The position numbers and the translations under genes are program-made. DNA of 64,000 bases from Strongylocentrotus droebachiensis (Eukaryota; Echinodermata; Echinoidea; Camarodonta; Strongylocentrotidae), in contig JAVYIG010001036.1 of assembly GCA_035222895.1 (NCBI GenBank), forward strand, positions 124,001 through 188,000. The letters run 5' to 3'. Of this stretch, positions 48,201 through 60,300 are shown in pieces. The first letter of the stretch is position 1. Every line of letters starts with the position of its first letter. Under the pieces are notes generated by a model, which saw only the letters and a program-made list of their open reading frames with translations, had not been told where the DNA came from and ran no database searches.

Positions 48201-51200
48201 GAATATGTGATGTCGTACAAAGACATATGCGGATTTTATTAATAACAACATTTGTTGATCAAAGTTGAAGAACATTTAAATTCTTACCATGGTTCAACCT
48301 GTTTTCCAATTTGAAGAAGCTTAATTTTTAATATAATTTTGTTTCTGCTAGGCCTGATAAAACATAACAGTCTACTACTTCCAATCAATTTGGATCTTAA
48401 TCCAATGCGAAAACCCTTTCCAAAATAAAAACTGTATTTTATTCTGGATTTCTTAAGTAATTGTTTGATTATTTGCAGGATATTAGCGTGGAGCCATTTT
48501 TCTGTAAACAACATGTTTTTCTTTTATAAATGTTATGCTTCCTGGGAGAGATTTCAATTATTTAAACATTATGTGTGGCTTACACCCAGTAAATAAGATC
48601 GATTTTTTTCATGTTTTTCTTTATCCGATTACAGCTCCTTAGAATGTCGAGGGATTATACTGCTCGGAATGTTATCCCCTGATTGATATATATATCTTGA
48701 CAGGGGGATAACGAATGAGGACATAAAGACAAACTTTGGTAAACAATATCACAAACAGAAAACTTGTATAAAGCCATACCATCTTCAACTGGGGCGGAGT
48801 TAAAGAGAGAAGGTGATTTTGGGGCATACCCGGCACTTCGTAAGGGGTAGGGGGGGGGGGGTGGAAAGTATAACAGCCTCGTCTGGGAGGCTTTTCATAG
48901 AGCCTTCTCCTACTGTCGCCGCCCATCCTCAACGACCCAAAAAATGAAAAATATATAAATCTTCCCGATATTCTGACACATGCACAAAATTAGAAAATAA
49001 TAAACAAACATCCAAATCAAAAGATGGATACATAATGTAATTGCATCAATCAGTAAATCAAATAACATACAAAACAAAAAAACGGGGTCATAGGTCAAAG
49101 GATACGTGTGAAGTGTGACCTGATCATCGAAGGCTTGAAGAAGACTTCATCTTCCGGGTCTTCGGAATCCATGAAGACAATAGTTACGATATCATTACCA
49201 ACATGTCGTTTTCTCTCGACCTGCAAAATACGGGTTATGAGAAGAAAACAACATTCTTGAAATGGTGTAGCATTGACACACCTTCTCAATGTCGCAATAT
49301 CTATTACTTATATCAACGAGTTCTAAATCTAAGTTTTTGATATCTATTGATGTTGAAAGCATTGATCACAATCGGAAGAAAAAAAAAACGAAAATGAAAT
49401 AGAGCATTTTCAAAAGCTCTTTGCATCACCCTTTGAAATGTCCAAACTGTAGAATGAGATAAAACATGAGTCTCTACATTTCTACAGGCAAATCATTTGG
49501 GTATTGAAATTGCCATTGAGTTTTTCTCACTCGTGTTGGTGAATTCAGCAAGATTTACGATAATGTTATCGGTGGTCTGGAAGGGCATGTGATTTGCACC
49601 CCCCCCCCCCCCCCCCCATTGGAATTTTCGGTAATTCCACCCCATCATTTGCAAAAAGTTAAATTTTTCTTAAACGTGCCTCTAACTCCTCACAATGGCT
49701 TAGCCTATGAACATTTTCACACCATTTCATCAAACAAATTAAGAATCATCGTCAATCTCTCATGTATTCAAGTAGGACAATTCTTTGGGTGAGAAAACAT
49801 ACATAACTTCAGTGAACTTTAATATCAAGTGTTAATACTTTGCAGTGCGTATTGCGTAATGTAATGTCGTAATTATTTCGTACGCAATAATAATAATAAT
49901 AATAATATTGATTATGATGAAGATACAAGGCGCTGTCCTCTAGTCTAAGGACAAATTCGGACAAAATGGTAAAGGCGTGTTTTAAAGATATTCTTTGAAG
50001 GGTAATGGAAATAAGAATCAAATCAAATCTAATCATGCTAAATGAAACTATATGTACCTGTTGTTTGTTATCTTTGGAATAAGGCAGCGAGGTAGATACG
50101 TGAAACATAACCTCATGTCCCTCGTACATAGTGTAGATTGATTCTGTACCCGTGGTGTTGTCTGTAAGAAACAATACAATACATCAGTAAATAAATGAAT
50201 GAATTACGAAAGAAATAAAGAAATTACTTGATCAATGAATAATTAATGCAAACTTGAATTAATAGAGATGACCTAACATCATTAACGGGAACGGCCGCTT
50301 GGACTAGGACAGCTAGAGACAGAAGAGAATGGAAATGTTATGAGGAGGGCTTTGTTCAACGTCTGGATGAACTATAGCCTGATTGATTGATTGATTGATT
50401 GAAATGAATATATGCATGAATAGATGAATAGATACATGAGTAAAGAGATAAATAGATAAGTATATCAGTGAATGAATAAAGAAAATTACTGAATAAATAA
50501 ATAAACAATGATGTAAATGAATACAAATTAAATAAGTAGAATTTAACAAAAATTGGAAGAACATTAATTTCATTGCCTTCATGAAGACATGCTGAAGATC
50601 ATCATCATCCTCGTTACACACACATATATCTTTGGCGGATCCACGGGGGGGGGGGGGGGTGCTGAATTTGTTTATGGTGTGGAGAAAGTGAAAAATATTG
50701 CGACCAACAATATAAAGTATGGCTAATTTGTATTTTCGTTGTTTTAGTGGGTTTTTGACATTTTTTCATGTGACGTCTGTGCAAGGGAATCAAATTGCGA
50801 AATCGTTTTTCTGAAAATTAGATACATGTGTACTTTGAAATGTGACGCCTTGGTAGCTATATTTGCTCATAAACCGCCGTTGCTATTACCTTTTGGGGCA
50901 GGAGAAAGAAAGAAAAATCCTGTATTCGATAAATAGTGCTGATGTTGTTCATCGTTTAAGCGTTTACAATTTTCCGTGGCATCTGGCATGCGGATCAAAT
51001 AGAAAAATCCTTATTTATTTTTAAATAAAATACATGTATGCTCGTGTTTTTAGGAGATATATCCTTTCACACACCCGCGAGGAGCTTATAAGATTACCAA
51101 GGTCGCACAAAGACAACCATCTGGGGTTTGCTGCATACACCAGGATGGCCCGATGGCAAACTGCTCATCAATGTAATGGTTGATGAGATTGTATTCGATC

Positions 51201-52513
51201 TCCACACGCACACTGAAAGCGTATAGGCATATGTGTATGGTGTGGAGGTATACATTTCACCTCGATCGATGAACATCGTTCATTTTCTTATAAAACCTTT
51301 CCTTTTTTCCATCCAACGAGACATAACGCATTCACCCTTTTTTTCTGCAAAAGCGATAACTTTCCGAATAGCACATTATGTGTGTGTATTGGGGTTTTAC
51401 AGATGTGTATCAATCAGATATGATTATTTACGTCTGGGGACCGACCTTTAAACGTCACCATCCGAAACATTGAAGACGTGACTAAGTTTCGAACCAGCGT
51501 CCTCGGCTGAATCAGTTTGTAACTTCCATTGTTAGCTGGATTACAGGCGCACGCCACACACCCCCCCCCCCCCCCACTCAGAGGTCAGAATGACCGCATG
51601 CGTGTTGCCAAAATGTCCGGTAAAGGGGTACTTTTCGTGCGACAAAGTCCGGCCCGAGAATTGTAAAAAAAGGGGTGTATTTGACTTTTCACCCGGAGAT
51701 TTATTTAAAAAGGGGGTGTTTTTCTTTTTTTCTCTCATATAATTATTATTCCGAATTTAGGGGGGTACATTGAGCATTTTTCCTGATTTAGGGGGGGGGG
51801 GTCTCCAAGGTAGGAAAAGCCCGCGAAAGGGGCATATGCGTACCCTAAATAACACTGAGTGGGGGGGGGGGGGCGGGACGCCACAACGCCTAGTTATGTA
51901 AAGTTCGTGTGAATTCATCTCTGCGTCTGAGACGACTGAGAGACAGTTTACTCTATTAAGACAGGTATACTAAACGCAATATGATAGGAAGATACTCTTC
52001 CCATGATTTTAAACGTCATAATGACAGCCGAAGTAAATCAATGCATGGTGCCATTGAAGCATCACGTATATTGAGACGAGGCCAGTTAATTGATGTTATT
52101 AAAAAATGCTATTTATTATCAATAATATATTTAACTCTAATTCAACAAGATTCGATGAAAAAGATTTTGTTACATTCATGTGACTCTGATAAAGAGCAAA
52201 ACATAAATAAAAAGAGGTCTTTTGGAACCTCGGTAAAAATTGATCAATTTTTGTTTAGGTTCACTATCTCCTTTCAAAGAATTGCAAAACAACAGAAAAA
52301 ATAAATGATAATGATGTTGACACTATCTTATATCTTTGATATTGTAATCTATATATTTCTGGCGTAGGATTTGCAAAACAGCTGTTTGTTCATGACCAAA
52401 ATGATGATTAGCAACGTCGATCTGGCGCTGCTCAGTGGCTGCCGGGCTCACGATCAATTGGGCAAAAAGAATTTCCGTTTCGGTTTAATAAAATTTGGAG
52501 TGGACTATTAGGC

Positions 52514-52556
<43 letters not shown>

Positions 52557-53271
52557 CTTACCAAGGTTTCTAAATTGATCGAGTCTGACAGTATTGTAAA
52601 ACTTTTTCTTTTTAATGAACCTCGCTGTTCCTGCCATCGGCAACGATCATAAGTCATAACAAATATTAATTCTTCAGTTGAATATATTATACTTAAAACA
52701 ACTGCATGCGTGTCTAAGGGAGTCATTTGCGAAATCTTCTCAAGTGTAGGATAATAAACAATGCTGTAAGAAAGTAAATCACCTGCTTGAAAAGGCACAT
52801 CATATGCCGCCTGAACAGAAGATTATAAAGTTATTGTAATTTTCTTTATTATAATTAATTGTCTTTACTTCTTGTCTATATTCAAGTTTCTGCCATTAAA
52901 ATGGATTCCGACGTGAAAATTTGCTGAAAAACAACCTATTGAACTTCGCTGCTTCCTGGGCATGAAATAGCACCCTAGATAGAGGAATAGACCATCGTTG
53001 AACACCAAGGGGACAGCGATGTGACACCGCTCTACACCGCTCTATTTCCCGGTTCTATTTACGCATAATAGCACAGAGCAAGATTGATCGGGAGTATCCG
53101 GTCATGACCGATGCTAGTAAACATGGCAGTCGATGGTCCCGAATTCCAGTCGATTGGGTCTTCCGGCAGAGTATCGAGCGATTTATGAAAGTAACCAAGG
53201 AGGCAGGAGTAGGGAGGGAAAGAGTGAATGAAAGGGGGAAGAGAGGGAGAGATATATTGATATATAGATAA

Positions 53272-53304
<33 letters not shown>

Positions 53305-54295
53305 GATTGTGTCTTTCGGCAAAATAATCATGGTACAGTATGACCGGTGTACAATGACAGTGTAAACTTAGATGTGGGAGGAGGTGGGTGATCATAAGTA
53401 AATGGAATGTGGAAAGGTAGAGAGAGGAAGAAAATAAGGAGATAAAGAGAGAGATATGGAGACGGAGAGAGGGGAATAGAGGGAGGTGGAAAAGTAGAGG
53501 AAAAGGGAGGTGGAAGGGTAGAAAAAAGGGGAAAGGAGAGAAAGAGAAAGAGAGGGTAGAAGCTATAGAGGAAGACAACCGTTACGAGAATGGGTCCTCC
53601 AGCAAAGTTGGACTATTGAGCGCCGAAAGTCGAGGGTAAATGCTAATGGAAAATGGAGAGGGAGAGATAGAAAGTGGAGAGATGAAAAGAGGGATATGGA
53701 GACGGAGAAAGGGGACGCCAGAAAGAGACAGAGAGAGATAGGGTCTTCCGGCAAGGTACGAAGGCGTATTGGGTGATTTATGAAAGACACCAAGAACCTG
53801 GAGGGAAACAGTGAATGAATAGAGAAAGAGAAGGGTGGGAGAGAGAGGGGGTGGAGGGGTGTGAGCGAAAAAAGGGGGAGGAGATTAATAAGGGGGAGGG
53901 AAGGCAAAAGAGGAGATGGTGTGAGAAAGGGAGAGAGAGAGAGAGAGAGAGAGGGGGGTTAGATATAGAAAGATAGGGATCAGTAGATAGAGAAAGAAAA
54001 AGAGAGAAAGAGAAAGAAAGTAAGATACATATATCTATATATATATATGTTGAGAGAACAAGGGTAATAGCGATCGGGGAAAGATTGGGATGAGATGAGA
54101 TGAGAAATGTATAAGAGGGTGACAAAGCGGAGGAAACGATGATTTAACAGGGTGGTGAGGAGGGGCAATGGGCAATGAGGCGATTTGAAAGGAGGGGGAT
54201 CGATCTTTCACGAGTTGAGAAAATATTGATAAGATGGTGTACCACAAGGGAGAGCGCCGCAGATGATAAAAAGAAGATAATTTGAGACTAAGTGA

Positions 54296-54326
<31 letters not shown>

Positions 54327-57300
54327 GTAAAGCGAAAGAGAGAAGCACTGAGAATGGGTGAATCTCTACCTGTTTACGACATCCATAACACCACGAAGCC
54401 TGGGATTCCTCCACGGTCAATCAATGATTTTATTTACTCCGATCATAAGGGGAAATGTTGTAATTTATATATCACTTGAAATTTTCACAGCCTTTAAAAA
54501 TATCGGTTGATGGCGGTCAGGAGGTTTACCCCTCACCCTATTTTAGACATCTGCCTCAGCCTCAATTCTCTCTGCATTTCCTTAGGTAACATCCATTAGT
54601 CGATCAATTTTTCACCGCTTCGAAGTATGCTTTTATACACGAGATTAAGATGCATGAACTTATATGCCTTTGGCGTCGTTTTCTAGTCGCCAATTACAAA
54701 CAAATCTCAATCACATAGTATGGAAGGAGTGGTAACATACAAATGCCGATTCAATATCGAGAGGTACAACTTGATTTCCATATTGGGCACCAAGATGTGT
54801 TGAGAAGCTGGCCATGTTGGTTGCGGAATACGGACTTGCGTTCCACGCGCGCCCTTTTCTATGGGAGTTAGCGGTGCTTTAATTACCAGTCTACTCAGCA
54901 AGACGGATTCCTGTTCCCTGAGAGTGTATCTAGACTGCAATTTCTCTTGGTAGAAGTAATATTTGAAGCTTATATTTTGAATACAGTATAGCGATATTCA
55001 ACCCTTACTGCAACAAATAACTTTTTATAAAAGTTGGGATCATAAAAAAATGGCCCTGGATATAAGGTGAAACGGTAAAGCATCTATTATGGTCCGATCC
55101 TCGTGATGACAACGTGAACGACTCGAAATGGTATTAGTGCTCATTTTCTAAGTCGGCATCGCTCTTGAACTTGTCCCATCCCTGAACGGTTTCGCCAAAG
55201 AAAGAAACCAACTGAAATGGTCACGAGAAATGGTCTCGCCCAAGAAAAGAAAAAAAAACACTAAAATAGTCCCGAGGAATAAGCTGTTCATGATGGGATT
55301 GATAATATTTGTTCATCGGGATAACAAAGAACCCATTTTAAACATGAGAAATTCTCGACATACATGTATATTATTAGTTTTTACTTTTGACGCCACTGCA
55401 CTTGTCACCCCCTTGAGTGAAATGGTTTCGCCCAAGAGAAACAACCCAACATTGCAATTCACGCAGGGATTGAAAATCGGGTTTAATCGAGTTGCACAAC
55501 GAAAGTAAACTTGTTTTCATCACATAACAAATGTTAGACTATGTATAACAGTTTCTTACTTTTGACGTCAAGACCCCCGTTGAACTTGTCCCACCCTTTG
55601 AGTGGAATGGACTCGCCCAAGAGTGAAACCAACTTCCGGAAGGCCTCTGATCCATGCTCTGCAAGGGAGGGACAAGGTGTGAACAAAAATCAAGTATCAT
55701 TCGATTATTCATGCACATAATTATGATTGGCTTAGGCTACGCCGCGGGCCAATAGACCAGTTTACTGAGGTATTTAAAATTATACAGAAACGTAGTGTAG
55801 ATCCCAAAGGAAGAATACTCTAAAGATTATCCAAGAGTTTAGTAAGCAGAAGGATAACTCATGGCTGCAAGGTAAATTACATCTAGATATGAGAAATAAA
55901 CTAAGTTACCAGTTACATGTACACACCTTTTCATATGTTTACTTTAAGGAAGGTAAGAGAGGGAGTGGACACAAGCACACACGCACACACACATATGTAT
56001 ATCAGATCGGGCGAAGCCAGTAAAAGTGAAGAATGGAACACTCAAGGTTTTTTTCTTCGACTATTTAAATTATTATTTGTATTATGTATATATTGCATAT
56101 AAGCAAAAACAGTCCTGCGGCGGTTGACCAAAAATAGACAAGCAAAGATTAAATGATGAAACAGTTATTTCTTCTTAGAGAGAGAGAGAGAGAGAGAGAG
56201 GGGGAAGAGAGAGAGAAAAAGAGAGAAAGAGAGAGAGGAAGAGAGGAAAAAAGAAAGAGAGAAAGAGAGAGAGAGAGAGAGAAAGAAAGAAAAAGAAAGA
56301 GAAGAGAAGAGAGAGAGATAGAGAATAATCAAGAAGTAAAAAGTAAAATTGCGGTTCCTATAGCGTAATGAATGGCCTACCATTGCTGAACATTTCGTCA
56401 TCTGATTTCTGACCGTTCTTCGCATAGAGAACACCGAACTTGAAGTTCACTGACCCCTCTTGCTCTTCTAACAGCAGTAGCTCCTGTGAGACACAACATG
56501 AGTAACAAAAGGTAATCGCCGTAAAGATACTTGATAAAATGGCGAATAGATGATATCATTATTGTTGTAAGATAGTAATGTCTTTGCCGCATTACATTCT
56601 ACCGCAGTTTTATGAAACGAGGCCAGGGGGATGTTTCACAGTCGAACTTAAGTCTAAGTTGGATTTAAACATTATTGAGAGCCATTTGTAGCGTTGAAAT
56701 GAAGTATATTCAAAAGCAAAAGTCAAGTATTTTAGACTTTTTATAACTTTTCATAAATTCCACATTAAGCACATGAAATCTCTTTCATAATAGGAAAATG
56801 AATGACTTGAAACAGCATTTTATGCCTTTTAAAGCATCTTTTACAAAATATTTTCAAAGATGCTAGCGGCTTTCCATAATTGTTAAGTCCATCTCCAGTC
56901 GGGCCATGATCATCATGAACAGCTTCGTCAACGATTTTTAGAGATAAGTTCAACTTAGGATCTTTGTGAACCCCCCCCCCCCCCCCCCCCCTCCCCTCCC
57001 TCACCCAGAGGCCCTCAGAACCAAATGTTGCGGTTTCATGAATCACTAGACCAATGGAGAGACACCTTCCTTCTCCTGGACCCTCTGACTAGTTGTAAAA
57101 ATGTCCTCCAGGCCGATGGTTTTTGGGTCTCTTGGATCTGGCTTTTGGATCTAATTTGGTTTTGGGAGCCTACTCGTTAGTTATTGAAACGAAATCGGGA
57201 CATTTTTATATTTTGATATGAAATGACTTTAAAGAAATTATGTAGATTAGCAGAAAAGAGTACTGTATGAAAGAGAGAAGTTACCTTTTGAATGTCTGGT

Positions 57301-60300
57301 GTGTAGATTTCCTTTGGTGACTTCTCTGATTTGATGTTGAATCGGCTGCATATTAAAAGCACAAATATAACATTAAATGATTTACTATTCATGATTTACT
57401 ATAAATACATATAATATGATCGTCTATATCATCTATTATAAATGCATGTATATCAATTCGTTGTGACATAATTCGATATAGCAAAAGTACTTTTAAATTG
57501 ATGTGCTAAGATTTAATGACACTTAAGAGACGATCATGGATCATCGTTTGTTGACTATCATATCAATATACGAAAGATAGCTTACGGAAGAAGGTACGTG
57601 GGTGTACATCCCTAAATCATTCGAAAATTACAAGCCATTTATCTTCATCAGTAATACCCGGGATAATTCATCTTCAACACAAACAACATTTAAATCTATG
57701 GACCGTTATATACAGGCACCCATCATCAAGTTAAAGAGGAAGATAAATAATATCCAACGTGAAGATTTGCATATTAATAATCAAATTATTCTTAAGTGGC
57801 ATCTAAATGGTAAACATCTCATGCTTTCATTGATCTCTAAGGAGCCATTATGCTAACTTTGACTGCTTTCAATGTATTTATATATTTATCTCCATAAATC
57901 TTTCTCATAAATGCATCTCAATTTAAGGTAAATAGTGATAGGTTTTGTCCCTTGTGTTCGATTTTCCAATTTCTGCATCACGACCTTTTCCATCATTAAT
58001 TTGACATGCATTCGAGATGAATTCATTGCATATAAAATGGTACTCTAATTTCATTTACACCTTTATTTTAACCTTGCCAATGGTCTTCACTTATCATTAG
58101 CAGAGCTTCTGAGTGATATTAGAATGTAATGCGCCGAGGGAATGTTCGCGTTAATATGAACATGATTATAGGCAGAGAGCAATCTATCTAAATTGATTAT
58201 CGTTTGCACATTTTAATTTGTTTGTGGAAAAATCAACCAACACTGAACTGATTTTTTTTTTAAAGACACTGCATTCGTGATTATTCGCCTGCAAATATTC
58301 AAGGTTTCCAAAGAAAAGTGCATAACATATTAATTGCAGTGAAAAATATCACGATTTTAGAAAATAGTGAAATCAAACCTACACCACACTTCAAGCTTTA
58401 CTATAAAGCCTTTTATAGACAATACAGCTGTGGTAATGAAAGAAAAATCCCCGTCAATGCTTTTCACCTACAAATGTTCAAGGTTTTCGGAAAATGCAAA
58501 AAACATGATTAGCATGTTAATATTTAATAAATATTAGGATTTTAGAGCACAGGTCGCGTTAGAAGATATTTCATGAGCCCTGATGATAATGATTATGATC
58601 AGGAAGACTTTTATTTCATAGAGAATGCAATATCACGACAAGAGTGCCAAAAAGGAAAACAAATCGAAAGTGTTCACGACCTTTAATTTTTACACTGATG
58701 CGACGGCACAACCGGCAATTTATGATTTTATGAACATAATGTTGCAATGTTTATCATTGTTCTAAGACATTTAATGCCATCATTTTTATTATTATACGAA
58801 TATTTAAAGACAATTTTTTGTATTACCTCTAGCTATTGTCAACATTTCTATAGTGTGTTCGTTGAAATGCACGAGCACAAGATAGGAAGAGCAATTTGAT
58901 ATAGTTCAAGCATTACCGCCAAGCGCCTAGCAAAGATGAGTATTTAAAAAATCAAAACAAATCTATGTGTTCCCGTGTTGAACCAGTGAGGGGGAAGGGG
59001 AAGGGGAGAAGGGGAAGGTGGGGGTGGGGCTGGGTTCCGGCTGGTTGGGAGCAGGGCCTTTAAAGTTTAGAGATATTGGCACAATATAAGTCGCATGTAG
59101 CTTGTATCTTGATTTCTCCTTGGTAGACACATTTGTGGCGGCCGGCCCACCTCCTTTTGCCACCATCCTTACTACTCGAGTTAGTTGTTCAACAATATTG
59201 TACGTGCCATAATGCCCTTAGAAGGGTATTTCATATGTTCAGCCTTTCATTATACTAAAATGTTTGTTCACAGGTGTTTGCTTTTGGAGTATTACAGATG
59301 ACAGTCACGGCCATATATAAAATAATATTTGTATCTTTTCTTCCTAATGTTCTGGACATGTTCATGCTATGCTGGTGCAGCTCATCTCATGCGTGATGTC
59401 TTTCATCATCCCTTTCATCATCTCTTTCTGCATCTTTGTCCACAACAAGTTGGTTGCCCAGCAACAGGACCCTTGATCTCAGCACGTTTTTCGAAGCGCT
59501 CATCACAAATGAGCTGCGTCTCCTTGAATATCAAACTAATTCCAATAACATTTTGAAATTGTGATCAGAGCATAATAGCATAATATATTTTGTACTTCCC
59601 CGACTTCCCATCATTCCATCGAGGAAAGATCGTGACAAAAAATAGCGACTGAGAGAGAAAATTGAGTTCTGGCAATTCTGGTAAAGATGACACTTAATTT
59701 ATATGAGTTTTTACATTCTTTACAAATGTAAGTAATGAAGTTCGGTTGTTCCTCACATAGATCGACATATTAAGAAAAATAGCTTAAAGGTTTGGGGCAA
59801 ACGTTCATGCCACAAGTCATGTGTGCGTGTGAGTGTATGTGAGTTAATGTAAAGCACCCATATACTGATTTTTGTGTGCAATACATGTGATTTTATTCCA
59901 ATACTACAGAGCCAATTTCTTTTCATTTTGGTCATTAAAAATATTACAGTATATACATCAATTATTAAGACCCCAAAATTAACATTTAACCAAGTAAATA
60001 ATAATTGCATGACCAGTACTCAAATTTATCTGGAAGAATCTTGTTTTTAGGAGCGAATTTTCTATAAGGTTAAACCTAGGTGGAAAAAATATCGTCTCTA
60101 AAAGCGAAACGGACACGAGAAGATGTATTTCATGCACTCTATTCAGGGGTACCTATTTATTGTATGAGACCGACGAAGGGATTAATTACACGACTACTTA
60201 CCCAAGTATTCTTTTCACTGACATCGACTTAGCCGAGTTGTACGGTATACAGATCTTTTGTGTTCCCTGTGGAAGAAAGATGAAACGGGAGAAACATGAG

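Noticed and set aside
51981..52304. 107-codon plus-strand frame in a GARNL3 intron
   Set aside because: AT-rich and unrelated to any family I recognise. Length alone is not enough to call a gene.
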